Shown here: positions 33,961 to 41,933 of the stretch, piece after piece
How positions within the stretch are numbered: the first letter of the stretch is position 1
How the letters are laid out: the number at the start of each line of letters is the position of its first letter
DNA from: Siccirubricoccus soli
GTDB lineage: Bacteria > Pseudomonadota > Alphaproteobacteria > Acetobacterales > Acetobacteraceae
Direction: 5' to 3'
Length of the DNA: 64,000 bases
Assembly: GCF_024178315.1 (NCBI RefSeq)
Contig: NZ_JAMZIK010000015.1
Span: forward strand, 1 to 64,000
Notes under the pieces: model-generated
Database searches by the model: none
The model's input: the letters and a program-made list of their open reading frames with translations, nothing else
What the model was told of the DNA's origin: nothing
Position numbers and translations under genes: made by a program

Positions 33961-33979
33961 GCCCGGCCGGCTGCCGGGC
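33961..33979. terminator. Possible bidirectional terminator hairpin
   Basis: GCCCGGC (33961-33967) and GCCGGGC (33973-33979) form a 7-bp stem with a 5-nt loop between convergent genes. There is no T-rich tract, so this is a weak call based on position. Confidence 0.3.
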
Positions 33980-34026
33980 AAGGGCGCAGCCGGTCGGGGG
34001 CAGCACCAGAGCCGCCCCGAGCCACC

Positions 34027-35637
34027 TCAGCCGCGCAGCGCGGGCAGCAGGCTGTGATAGGCCTCGCGGTCCACGGTCACGTCCACCAGCGCGGGGCGGT
34101 CGGCCGCGAAGGCCTGCTGCAGCGCCCCGGCCAGCTGCTCCGGCGCCGCCACGCTGAAGCCGCGCCAGCCGAAAGCGGCGGCGGCGGCGGCGAAATCCGC
34201 AGTGTCGTAGTCCATGCCGCGGGCCGGGAATTGGCGCCGGCGCTGCTTCACCTCGATCATCGCCATGGCTGCGTCGTTGAACACCACCACCACCAGCTTG
34301 CGGCAGCCGGCCTGCACCGCCGTCGCCAGCTCCGCCAGGCACATCATCAAACCGCCATCGCCGGTGAAGGCCACCACCGGCCGTTCCGGCTCCGCCAGGC
34401 TGGCGGCGATGGCCGAAGGCAGCGCCCCGCCCATGGTGGCGAGGCCGCGGGAGATCAGCGCCCCGTGCGGCAGCTCTGAGGGCCAGAGCGCCATGACCGG
34501 CAGCATATGCGCCCCGGCATCCACCGCGATGCGCGCCCCGTCGGGCGCGGCGGCGACCACCGCATCCACCAGCGCATGCGGCGAGACGCCGCGCGCTGCC
34601 GTGCCGGTCCGCGCCGCTGCCTGCATGGCAGCGCGCTGCGCCGCGATCTCGCCGGCACTCCAGCCGCCTGGCTTCACCGTGGCCTCCAGCAGGCCGGCGC
34701 TGTCGGTCAGGCTGCCGACGACTTCCGCCACCCAGGGGTGGAATTCGCGGTCGAAGGCGTGGGTGGTCAGCATCACCGTGGGCGCCTTGTAGCGCCAGGG
34801 CGTGGGGAGGAACTCGATGGGATCGGCGCCGAACAGCAGGATGGCATCGGCGCTGCGCAGCAGGGCATCCTCCGCCGCGCCGGCGATGAAGGGGCCGACC
34901 GCCAGGGGGTCGGTATCCGGGAAGGCGCCCTTGGCCATGTAGGTGGCGAGCACCGGCGCGCCCCAGGCCCTTGCGAGGCGCCGCAGCGCGGCGGCCGCGC
35001 CGGGTTCCGCCGCCTGCAGCCCGGCGATGATGACGGGGCGCCGGCTGGCGCGCAGCACTGCCTCCGCCGCGGCCACCGCAGCCGGCGCCGGGGCAGGCGC
35101 GGCGGGCGGCGGCGGCGTGGCGGTGGCGCCGGCTGGCAGCGGCGCGCGGATGCGCTGGCCCACCAGCTCGACATAGACGGGCCCCTGCGGCGGCGTGCGG
35201 GCGATGGCGATGAGCTGCTCGATCTCGGCAGCCGGGTCGGCCTCCGCCAGCCAGCTTTCCGCCTTCACCAGCGGGCGCACCACCGCCGCCTGGTCGAAGC
35301 GCTGGTGGCTGGCATGGGCCTGGTGCGGCTCATGCCCATCGGCCAGCACCAGCAGCGGCGCCCGGTCCAGCTTCGCCGCGGCGATGCCGTTCACGGCGTT
35401 GGCGAGGCCGGGCCCGCGCGTCGTCATCAGCACGCCCGGCGCGCCGGTGAGCTGGGCGGTGGCGGCGGCCATGATGGCGCCGGCCGTCTCCGTCCGCGTC
35501 ACCACGAACTCGATGCCGTGGCGGGCGGCCGCCTCGATCAGATCCAGGCTGCAATCGCCGCCCGGCACGCCGAAGAAGCGGCAGACGCCATGCGCGGCCA
35601 GCCGCGCGGCCAGCGCCTCGATGATGGTCTCGCTCAT
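34027..35637 (-). CDS. Thiamine-diphosphate enzyme, acetolactate synthase large-subunit-like
   Basis: 536-residue TPP-dependent enzyme. The cofactor-activating Glu is in VVTRTETAGAIMAAA near residue 50, and the TPP/Mg motif starts FTGDGGLMM and ends VFNDAAMAMIE. GVPGGDCSLDLIE and MTTRGPGLANAVNG are standard. Similar orphan enzymes (no small regulatory subunit) decarboxylate 2-oxo acids such as phosphonopyruvate, sulfopyruvate, oxalyl or benzoylformate-type substrates rather than make acetolactate. Its ATG overlaps the stop of the TctC gene on its 3' side in a TctC-TauD-TctC-TPP block, suggesting a catabolic role on an imported acid. Which substrate is unknown. Confidence 0.85.
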   Translation of the reverse strand: MSETIIEALAARLAAHGVCRFFGVPGGDCSLDLIEAAARHGIEFVVTRTETAGAIMAAATAQLTGAPGVLMTTRGPGLANAVNGIAAAKLDRAPLLVLADGHEPHQAHASHQRFDQAAVVRPLVKAESWLAEADPAAEIEQLIAIARTPPQGPVYVELVGQRIRAPLPAGATATPPPPAAPAPAPAAVAAAEAVLRASRRPVIIAGLQAAEPGAAAALRRLARAWGAPVLATYMAKGAFPDTDPLAVGPFIAGAAEDALLRSADAILLFGADPIEFLPTPWRYKAPTVMLTTHAFDREFHPWVAEVVGSLTDSAGLLEATVKPGGWSAGEIAAQRAAMQAAARTGTAARGVSPHALVDAVVAAAPDGARIAVDAGAHMLPVMALWPSELPHGALISRGLATMGGALPSAIAASLAEPERPVVAFTGDGGLMMCLAELATAVQAGCRKLVVVVFNDAAMAMIEVKQRRRQFPARGMDYDTADFAAAAAAFGWRGFSVAAPEQLAGALQQAFAADRPALVDVTVDREAYHSLLPALRG

Positions 35638-36617
35638 TCGGCCTGGATTCCTGCCTCGCGCGTGACCTCGGCCCAGCGGCGGATCTCGCTGTGGATATAC
35701 GCCTGGAACTCGGCCGGCGTGCCGGTGGTGACCTCGGCGCCCTGGGCGGCCAGCCGCGCGGTCATCTCCGGCTCCTGCACGATCCGGTTCAGCTCGGCAT
35801 TCAGCCGGGTGACGATCGGCCCCGGCGTGCCGCGCGGCGCGACGATGCCGAGCCAGCCCGTCACCTCGTAGCCGGGCAGCCCGGCCTCGGCGACGGTCGG
35901 GATCTCCGGCGCCGCCGCCAGCCGGCGCGGGCCGCTGACCGCCAGCGCCCGCACCCTGCCGTCCTGGACCTGCGGCAGGGTCAGCAGCGGATCACTGAAA
36001 GCAGCAGTGAGGTTGCCGGCGACGAGGTCGTTCAGCGCCGGCGCCGCACCGCGATAGGGCACGTGCTCCATCTGCAGCCCGGCCATGCGGGCGAAGACCA
36101 CCATGGCGAGGTGCGGCGAGCCGCCATTGCCCGGCGAACCATAGGTGTTCGCCCCGGCCGGCCGGGTGCGCGCCCAGGCGATGAACTCCGCCATGGTGCG
36201 GGCAGGGTTGGAAGGATGGACGACCAGGATGTTGGCGAAGCGGACGAGCCGCGCCACCGCCTCGAAATCCCGCGCCGGGTCGTAGCCGGGGTCGCGGTAG
36301 ATGGCGGCGTTCACCGCCATGGCGCCGATGGTGCCCATCATCAGCGTGTAGCCATCCGGCGCCGCGCGGGCGGCGGCGACGGCGGCGATGTTGCCATTGG
36401 CGCCGGGCCGCGGGTCCACCACCACCGGCTGGCCCAGCACCTCGGCCAGCTTGGCGCCGACCTGCCGGGCCAGGATGTCGGAGGCGCCGCCGGCCGCCGT
36501 GGCGACGATCAGGCGGATCGGCCGGTCCGGATAGGACTGGCCCTGGCCCTGGCCCTGGCCCTGGGCGCCCGCCGCCGCCGGGACCAGCAGCAGCAGGGCC
36601 AGCAGCAGGCGGCGCAT
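35634..36617 (-). CDS. Tripartite tricarboxylate transporter binding protein (Bug/TctC family) 2
   Basis: 327-residue periplasmic binding protein with a Sec signal (LLLALLLLVPAAAGAQ), then a four-fold Gly-Gln repeat encoded by a hexanucleotide repeat, then the family start YPDRPIRLIVATAAGGASD. PRPGANGNIAAVAA and GYTLMMGTIGAMAVN follow. It lies 4 bp before the TauD-family gene on the 3' side and overlaps the TPP gene by 4 bp at its end, so the three are one transcription unit. Second of four paralogues. Confidence 0.9.
   Translation of the reverse strand: MRRLLLALLLLVPAAAGAQGQGQGQGQSYPDRPIRLIVATAAGGASDILARQVGAKLAEVLGQPVVVDPRPGANGNIAAVAAARAAPDGYTLMMGTIGAMAVNAAIYRDPGYDPARDFEAVARLVRFANILVVHPSNPARTMAEFIAWARTRPAGANTYGSPGNGGSPHLAMVVFARMAGLQMEHVPYRGAAPALNDLVAGNLTAAFSDPLLTLPQVQDGRVRALAVSGPRRLAAAPEIPTVAEAGLPGYEVTGWLGIVAPRGTPGPIVTRLNAELNRIVQEPEMTARLAAQGAEVTTGTPAEFQAYIHSEIRRWAEVTREAGIQAE
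36537..36564. repeat. CTGGCC hexanucleotide tandem repeat within a signal-peptide region
   Basis: About 4.7 copies of CTGGCC in the TctC gene, coding for alternating Gly-Gln just after the predicted signal cleavage site. Units of six keep the frame, so copy-number change would only lengthen or shorten the linker. Confidence 0.8.
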
Positions 36618-36621
36618 CGGC

Positions 36622-37527
36622 TCAGGCCGCCTGTTCGAGGGTCGGGGCGGAATCCTTTAGCGTCACCCGCCGCATGTCGCGCGGATAGACCTTGTCCTCG
36701 TAGCGCCGGCCGCGATGCATGGTGCAGCGGTTGTCCCACACCACCAGGTCGCCCACCGTCCAGCGATGGCTGTAGACGAAGCGCGGCTGGGTCGCGAACT
36801 CGGTCAGCTCGCGGATCAGCGCCATCGCCTCCGGCCGCGGCCAGCCCTGGATGGCACCGATATGGGCGGAGAGATACAGGCTGAGCCGGCCGGAGCCGGG
36901 ATGGCGCCGCACCAGGCGCTGCGGCACCGGCTTGCAGCGCTCCACCTCCTCCGGGGAGAAGGCCTCGAAGCCGAGCTGGGCGCGGGAGTAGATCAGCGAG
37001 TGCTCGGTGACGAGGTCGCGCACCTGTGCCTTCATCTTCTCCGGCAGCGCATCCCAGGCGGCGCGCATATCGGCGAATTCCGTCTCGCCGCCCTCCGGCG
37101 GGATGACGCGGGCATTCAGCATGGACCAGTGCGCCGGCGTCGGCTTGAAGCTGCTGTCCGAGTGCCAGAGCAGGTTGCCGAGGTTGAACATCCGCCGGCG
37201 GTCATCGGCAGGCAGGATCCTGCCGTCCACGCCGAGGTTGGAGATGTCGTTCACCTGGTTGTCGGCGAGGCGGCGGCGCGACTGGTCCACCAGGCTCGGC
37301 GTCTCCTCCACCTCGCCGAACTGGCGACCGAAGGCGAGCTGCTCGTCATCCACGAAGGGCTGGCCAGGGAAGACCAGCACGGCGTAGCGGTCCATGGCGG
37401 CGGAGACGGCCGCCTGCTGCGCCGGCGTCAGGGGCTTCCGCAGATCCAGCCCCTCCGCCCGCGCGGCGAAGACCGGGGTCAGGGGCGTGAGGCGCAGCCC
37501 GCCCTGGGTGAAGACATTTTCCGACAT
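36622..37527 (-). CDS. TauD/TfdA-family 2-oxoglutarate-dependent dioxygenase
   Basis: 301-residue non-heme iron oxygenase. The iron ligands are His and Asp in LLWHSDSSFKP and the distal His in WDNRCTMHRGRRY, with a 2-oxoglutarate-binding Arg in RDMRRVTLKD. Close in pattern to TfdA-type enzymes that cleave ether, sulfonate or aryloxy compounds. It stands between two TctC genes in the minus-strand block, so it may oxidise the imported carboxylate or sulfonate. A GGAAGGAGG-type site precedes the ATG at 37527. Substrate not determinable. Confidence 0.88.
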   Translation of the reverse strand: MSENVFTQGGLRLTPLTPVFAARAEGLDLRKPLTPAQQAAVSAAMDRYAVLVFPGQPFVDDEQLAFGRQFGEVEETPSLVDQSRRRLADNQVNDISNLGVDGRILPADDRRRMFNLGNLLWHSDSSFKPTPAHWSMLNARVIPPEGGETEFADMRAAWDALPEKMKAQVRDLVTEHSLIYSRAQLGFEAFSPEEVERCKPVPQRLVRRHPGSGRLSLYLSAHIGAIQGWPRPEAMALIRELTEFATQPRFVYSHRWTVGDLVVWDNRCTMHRGRRYEDKVYPRDMRRVTLKDSAPTLEQAA

Positions 37528-37560
37528 CGCTTCCTCCTTCCCTGTCCCGGATCGCCGGCC

Positions 37561-38526
37561 CTATTCCAGCCGGATATCGAGATCCTTGACCACGCCTCCC
37601 CAGCGCTCCCGGTCCACGGCCAGGAAGCTTTGCATCTCGGCGGGGGTCTGCGTCACCGGCAGCGCCGCCTGGGCGCGGAAGACCTCCTGCACCTGGTCGG
37701 CCTTCAGCGCGTCTCCCACCACCGCGGCGATGCGGGCCGCCACCGGGGCGGGCAGGCCGGCGGGGCCGAGCAGGCCGAACCAATTCGCCGCATCCACCGG
37801 CAGGCCGAGCTCGACCATGGTCGGCGTGTTGGGGAGCTGCGGGATGCGGGTGCGGGAGCCGACGCCGAGGATCTTCGACTTGCCGTCCTTCGCCGCGGCC
37901 TCGGCCGGCCCGGCATTGAGGAACATGCAATCCACCTGCCCGGCGATCAGCGCCGTGGCCGCCGGCGCCGCGCCGGTGAAGGGCACGTGCAGCATCTCCA
38001 GCTTCGCCTGCTTGATCAGCGCCTCCATGGCCAGGTGCGAGGTGCTGCCGATGCCCCAGGAGGCGAAGGTGATCTTGCCGGGCTGGCGGCGGACCATGGC
38101 GAGGAAGGCCTCCAGCGTCTCCGCCCCCAGCCCCGGCCGGGTGATGAGGACGAAGGGCCCGCTGGCGAAGGTCGTCACCGGGGTGAATTCGGTGGCCGGA
38201 TTGTAGGTCAGCTTCGGATAGATCAGCGGGTTGATGACATGCGTCTCGGCATTGCCAAGGATGAGCGTATGGCCGTCTGCCGGGGAGCGGGCGACGACCT
38301 GGGTGCCGACCGCGCCATTGGCGCCGGCCCGGTTCTCGATGACCACGGGCTGGCCGAGCAGGCGCCCCATGCCGGGGCCGAGGGCCCGCATCAGGATGTC
38401 GGCGAGGCCACCTGGATTCCACGGCACGACGACGCGCACCGGCTGTTCCGGAAAGGCGGCCAGGGCCGGCGCGGCGAGCGGCAGGGTGGCCGCGGCGCCG
38501 AGCAGGAGGCGGCGGGAGATGGTCAT
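37561..38526 (-). CDS. Tripartite tricarboxylate transporter binding protein (Bug/TctC family) 3
   Basis: 321-residue periplasmic binding protein; the signal MTISRRLLLGAAATLPLAA is Tat-like. The mature start FPEQPVRVVVPWNPGGLAD and NRAGANGAVGTQVV are family typical. I chose the ATG at 38526; an open upstream extension of 47 codons is low-complexity Arg/Pro. It heads the minus-strand block (TctC-TauD-TctC-TPP) and is divergent from the SDR gene, so the 240-bp gap with the LacI-type operator may control both. Confidence 0.9.
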   Translation of the reverse strand: MTISRRLLLGAAATLPLAAPALAAFPEQPVRVVVPWNPGGLADILMRALGPGMGRLLGQPVVIENRAGANGAVGTQVVARSPADGHTLILGNAETHVINPLIYPKLTYNPATEFTPVTTFASGPFVLITRPGLGAETLEAFLAMVRRQPGKITFASWGIGSTSHLAMEALIKQAKLEMLHVPFTGAAPAATALIAGQVDCMFLNAGPAEAAAKDGKSKILGVGSRTRIPQLPNTPTMVELGLPVDAANWFGLLGPAGLPAPVAARIAAVVGDALKADQVQEVFRAQAALPVTQTPAEMQSFLAVDRERWGGVVKDLDIRLE

Positions 38527-38730
38527 GGGCCTCGGTCCTCCGTGGTCGTTTGCGGCTTCGGCGGGCGAGGCAGGCCGGCGCCCCCAGGGGCGGCCCCTGG
38601 CGGCGGAACGGCCAGGGCTCGGCATGCATGGGCCGGCATGGTGGGTTCCTGGACGCGGCGCGGCCAAGGGCCGCCATTCGTGATATCGGTAATCCTCGCC
38701 GCCGGAGCTGTAAAGACCATGAAGCTTCGA

Positions 38731-38760
38731 TTGCGCTCAGAACCGAAGCCGTCCTAGTCT
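38731..38760 (+). promoter_or_regulatory. Candidate promoter giving a leaderless SDR transcript
   Basis: TTGCGC (38731-38736) and TAGTCT (38755-38760) with an 18-bp spacer. The expected start point, about seven bases beyond the -10 box, falls at or next to the A of the SDR ATG (38767), so the mRNA would be leaderless. No ribosome-binding site precedes that ATG, which fits. Confidence 0.45.
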
Positions 38761-38766
38761 GCGCAT

Positions 38767-39576
38767 ATGTTATCGCTAACAGACAATCCAGGGCCGCGGG
38801 CGGAACCGGGGCTGCGCGGGCGCATCGCCCTCGTCACCGGCTCCACCGGGGGCATCGGCCTCGCCGTGGCCCGCGCCCTGGCCAGGGCGGGCTGCGACAT
38901 CCGGCTGCACGGCCTGGCCTCGGCGGCGGAGGCGGCGCCGGCGCTGGCGGAGCTGGAGGCGCTCGGCATTCGCGCCTCATACCACCGTGCGGAGCTGGCG
39001 GACCCGACCGCCATCGCCGCCCTCATCGCCGAGGCGGGGCCGCCCGACATCCTGGTGAACAACGCCGCCGCCCGGCATTTCGGCCCGGTGGAGGAGACCA
39101 CGCCCGAGGCCTGGGACGAGGACATCGCCGTCAACCTCTCGGCGGCCTTCCACCTGGTCCGGCTCAGCCTGCCGGTGATGCGGCGGCGCGGCTGGGGGCG
39201 GGTGCTCAACATGTCCTCGATCTACGGGCTGATCGGCGCCGCCAACCGCGTCGGCTACGTCACCACCAAGACGGCGCTGATCGGGCTGACCCGTGCCGTG
39301 GCGCTGGAGACGGCGACCAGCGGCATCACCTGCAACGCGCTCTGCCCCGGCTCCACCCTGACCCCGAACATCGAGGCGCGGCTCCGCGCCGCCATGGCGG
39401 CCGGCGGGCTGGACCGGGGGGCGGCGGAGGCGCAGTTCCTGGCGGGCAAGCAGCCCACCGGCCGCTTCGTGCAGGCGGAGGCCATCGGTGCCATGGCCGC
39501 CTTCCTGTGCAGCGAGGCCGGGCGCGACATCACCGGCGCGGTGCTGCCGCTGGATGGCGGCTGGTCCGCGGCGTGA
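38767..39576 (+). CDS. Short-chain dehydrogenase/reductase (3-hydroxybutyrate-dehydrogenase-like)
   Basis: 269-residue NAD(P)-dependent SDR. The nucleotide-binding motif TGSTGGIGLAVA is at about 24-35, NNAA at about 98-101, the catalytic Ser in LNMSSIYGLIG, and the Tyr-Lys pair in GYVTTKTAL. The C-terminal DGGWSAA is typical. The best-matching class by pattern is 3-hydroxybutyrate dehydrogenase, where TPNIEARL-type loops occur; a sugar alcohol or other 3-hydroxy acid substrate is possible. The ATG at 38767 lacks an upstream ribosome-binding site and overlaps a LacI-type operator, suggesting a leaderless, repressed transcript. Confidence 0.85.
   Translation: MLSLTDNPGPRAEPGLRGRIALVTGSTGGIGLAVARALARAGCDIRLHGLASAAEAAPALAELEALGIRASYHRAELADPTAIAALIAEAGPPDILVNNAAARHFGPVEETTPEAWDEDIAVNLSAAFHLVRLSLPVMRRRGWGRVLNMSSIYGLIGAANRVGYVTTKTALIGLTRAVALETATSGITCNALCPGSTLTPNIEARLRAAMAAGGLDRGAAEAQFLAGKQPTGRFVQAEAIGAMAAFLCSEAGRDITGAVLPLDGGWSAA
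38768..38781. promoter_or_regulatory. LacI/GalR-type operator over the SDR start codon
   Basis: TGTTATCGCTAACA has 5-bp inverted arms (TGTTA/TAACA) around a CG centre, the shape of LacI-family operators (GntR and RbsR-like sites). It overlaps the TG of the SDR start codon and the proposed transcription start, where a bound repressor would block initiation. A LacI-family gene lies just downstream of the SDR (39723-40766) and is the obvious candidate. Confidence 0.6.
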
Positions 39577-39591
39577 GGCGGGGGGGAAGAT

Positions 39592-39608
39592 CGGGGGCGC
39601 TGCCCCCG
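39592..39608 (+). terminator. GC hairpin downstream of the SDR gene
   Basis: CGGGGGC (39592-39598) and GCCCCCG (39602-39608) form a perfect 7-bp stem with a 3-nt loop, starting 16 bp after the SDR stop. The motif GGGGGCGCTGCCCCC occurs as a REP-like sequence in GC-rich alphaproteobacteria, in my recollection. Either a terminator (no T tract) or a repeat relic. Confidence 0.4.
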
Positions 39609-39633
39609 AACCCCCGCCGGGCATCGGACCGGT

Positions 39634-39700
39634 CCCCGGACCCCGGTCTGAGCCTTGCACCCGACAGGTTGACCCAGCCGACTCACACCGGGGTCCGGGG
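39634..39700. repeat. Long inverted repeat between SDR and lacI-family genes
   Basis: CCCCGGACCCCGGT (39634-39647) and ACCGGGGTCCGGGG (39687-39700) are perfect 14-bp arms. After one mismatch they extend by TGAG/CTCA, giving a 19-position stem around a 29-nt loop. It ends 22 bp before the LacI-family ATG. A stable RNA hairpin here could terminate SDR transcripts, attenuate the regulator, or mark a mobile palindrome. It contains no gene. Confidence 0.75.
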
Positions 39701-39722
39701 GGTGGCACAGCCGGCGGTGGGG

Positions 39723-40766
39723 ATGCAGCGGGCAGTGCCTTCCACCGGGAATTCGGGGGGGGAGCCCCAACTTCCCGCCCTGATGCGCGACGTCGCCCGC
39801 GTCGCTCAGGTTTCCACCATGACCGTCTCCCGCGCCCTGAAGACGCCAGAGCGCGTCTCGCCCGAGGTGCGCGCCCGGGTCGAGGAAGCGGTCCGCGCCG
39901 TGGGCTACGTGCCCAACCGCCTCGCCGGCAGCCTGTCCTCCTCCCGCTCCAGCGTCATCGGCCTCGTGGTGCCGAGCATCGAGAATTCCCTCTTCGCCAG
40001 TACCATCCAGGGCATTTCGGACGTGCTGCGGCGGCATGGGCATGAGCTGATGATCGCCTCCTCCGGCTATGGCGCGGCGGCGGAGGAGGCAGCGATCCGT
40101 GCCTTTCTCGGCCAGCGCGTTGCCGGCCTCATCCTGCACGACACGACACACACGCCAGAGGCGGTGGCGATGATCCGCCGCGCCGGCATCCCGGTGGTGG
40201 AGAACGGCACCCTCACCCGCCAGCCGCTGGACATGGTGGTGAGCTATTCCAACCACGATGCGGCGAAGGCGATGACGCAGCACCTGCTGCGGCTGGGCTA
40301 TCGCCGCATCGGCTTCGTCACCTTGCCGCTAGCGGCAAATGAGCGCAGCCGGGACCGCCGCCGCGGCTATGAGGCGGCGCTGGAGGAGGCTGGGCTGCCC
40401 TATGACCCGCGTCTGGTGCTGGAAGTGCCGCCAGGCCTCGCCGCCGGGGTGGAGGCGCTGTACCGGCTGCTGGAGGGCGGCGGTGAGCCGGATGCCATCT
40501 TCTTCGCCGGCGACGTGCTGGCCATCGGCGCCGCGTTGGAATGCACGCGGCGCGGCTGGAAGGTGCCGGAGAAGGTGGCGATCGCGGCCTTCGATAACAT
40601 CGACCTGCTGGGCCACCTCGTGCCGCCGGTGACCACGCTGCGCCTGCCGCGGCAGGAGATCGGCCGCCGCAGCGCCGAGGTGCTGCTGGACCGCATCCAG
40701 GGCCGCGCGACTGGCCCGCTGGCCATCGACCTGCGCTTCGAGATCATCCACCGGGCAAGCACCTGA
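39723..40766 (+). CDS. LacI-family transcriptional regulator
   Basis: 347-residue DNA-binding repressor/activator. The N-terminal helix-turn-helix is RDVARVAQVSTMTVSRAL followed by the hinge YVPNRLAGSLSSSRS; the rest is a periplasmic-binding-protein-type effector domain with IGLVVPSIENSLFA and PDAIFFAGDVLAIGA. I chose the ATG at 39723 (GGTGGGG upstream). Starting at the ATG at 39783 would leave HTH helix 1 without its usual leading residues. The likely target is the TGTTATCGCTAACA operator on the SDR upstream. The ligand is probably a sugar acid or related carboxylate. Confidence 0.88.
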   Translation: MQRAVPSTGNSGGEPQLPALMRDVARVAQVSTMTVSRALKTPERVSPEVRARVEEAVRAVGYVPNRLAGSLSSSRSSVIGLVVPSIENSLFASTIQGISDVLRRHGHELMIASSGYGAAAEEAAIRAFLGQRVAGLILHDTTHTPEAVAMIRRAGIPVVENGTLTRQPLDMVVSYSNHDAAKAMTQHLLRLGYRRIGFVTLPLAANERSRDRRRGYEAALEEAGLPYDPRLVLEVPPGLAAGVEALYRLLEGGGEPDAIFFAGDVLAIGAALECTRRGWKVPEKVAIAAFDNIDLLGHLVPPVTTLRLPRQEIGRRSAEVLLDRIQGRATGPLAIDLRFEIIHRAST

Positions 40767-40989
40767 CCGGCGGGCGGAGCCGCGGCGCAAGCGACGGGGT
40801 CATGCGGCGGGGCGGCGGGCCCGGGCGGGCGGCCACGCCCCAGCAGGCAAGGGAGCGATGCAGAAAAGACGCGGCGACCGCGGCATCCGCCTCCCGCATG
40901 GCGATCCGGCCGCCGCATGCGCCGGCGACGGACGCCATCGCAGGCTTCGGCGGCCCGGCGCACCAGCCAGCCCTGCGCCCACGCCGCCC

Positions 40990-41877
40990 TCAGGCGGCGC
41001 GGCCATCGCGGCCGGGCGCCTGCGGCAGCATGTCCATGAGGGCGCGCAAGGGCGGGCTGGCCTCGCCCGGCCAGACCAAGTGCGTCCGGTTGACGCGCAG
41101 CCGGGCCGGCAGCGGATGGCGGCGCACCGTCGCGCCCAGCGCAGCCTGGTCCAGCACCGAAGCCGGCACGACGGCGATGCCGGTACCGGCCGCGACGCAG
41201 GCGACGATGGCGTGGTAGGAGCCGAGCTCCAGGATCCGCCGCGGCGACGCCCCTCCCGCCGCCAGCCAATCGACCAGGCGCCGGCGATAGGAGCAGCCAT
41301 GCGGGAAGGCGACCACCGTCCGGTCCCCCAGCTCGGCCGCGCGGCGGAAGGCGGGGCTGCCCTTGGCGGAGATCAGGACCAGTTCCTCAACAAAGGCGGG
41401 CACCGAGGACAGGCTGCCCTTCTCGAAGGGCTCCGAGACGAAGGCCGCCTCGACCTCGAACCGCTCGAGCTGGCGCAGCAGCGTGCCGGTCGTGCCGGTC
41501 TGCAGCTCGATCGCCACCTCCGGGTAGCGGGCGTGGAACGCCGAGAGGATCGGCGGCAGCCTGGCGCCCGCGGCGCTTTCCAGGGCGCCAAGCCGCAAGG
41601 CGCCGCGCACGGCGCCGCTGCGCAGCTCCTGCTCCGCCAGATCAGCCATCTGCAGCAGCCGCTCCGCATGGCCGAGCAGGACGCGCCCGGCCTCGGTGAG
41701 CACCAGGCCGCGGCCCTGCCGGCGGAACAGGCCGACTCCCAGCCGCTCCTCGAATTGCTTGAGCCGTGTGGTGACGTTGGAGGGCACGCGGTGCAGCCGC
41801 TGGGCGGCGCGCGTCACCCCGCCTTCCCGGACGACGCAGCGGAAGATGTGGAGGTCGTCCAGATCCATCATTCTCAT
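40990..41877 (-). CDS. LysR-family transcriptional regulator
   Basis: 295-residue regulator with an N-terminal winged HTH (LHIFRCVVREGGVTRAAQRLHRVPSNVTTRLKQ in two helices, about 9-40) and a LysR substrate-binding domain. It is divergent from an MFS transporter gene 56 bp away and likely controls it. The start codon lies inside a palindrome (41870-41886), so autoregulation is plausible. The start region has no strong Shine-Dalgarno sequence. Confidence 0.9.
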   Translation of the reverse strand: MRMMDLDDLHIFRCVVREGGVTRAAQRLHRVPSNVTTRLKQFEERLGVGLFRRQGRGLVLTEAGRVLLGHAERLLQMADLAEQELRSGAVRGALRLGALESAAGARLPPILSAFHARYPEVAIELQTGTTGTLLRQLERFEVEAAFVSEPFEKGSLSSVPAFVEELVLISAKGSPAFRRAAELGDRTVVAFPHGCSYRRRLVDWLAAGGASPRRILELGSYHAIVACVAAGTGIAVVPASVLDQAALGATVRRHPLPARLRVNRTHLVWPGEASPPLRALMDMLPQAPGRDGRAA

Positions 41878-41904
41878 TCAGAGAATTATATGTTCCAATA
41901 ATTC
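41870..41904. promoter_or_regulatory. Two inverted repeats in the lysR/MFS intergenic region
   Basis: ATTCTC-ATTCA-GAGAAT (41870-41886) spans the lysR start codon, and GAATTAT-N8-ATAATTC (41883-41904) follows, overlapping it. The region is strikingly AT-rich for this genome. Layout fits a LysR regulator binding site controlling itself and the divergent MFS gene. Confidence 0.6.
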
Positions 41905-41933
41905 AGTATTCAACAAGACCGCGCGGGTGTCCC

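Noticed and set aside
32081-34342. Minus-strand frame of about 750 codons opposite the TctC and MBL-fold genes
   Set aside because: No domains; opposite strand holds genes with signal peptides and metal motifs.
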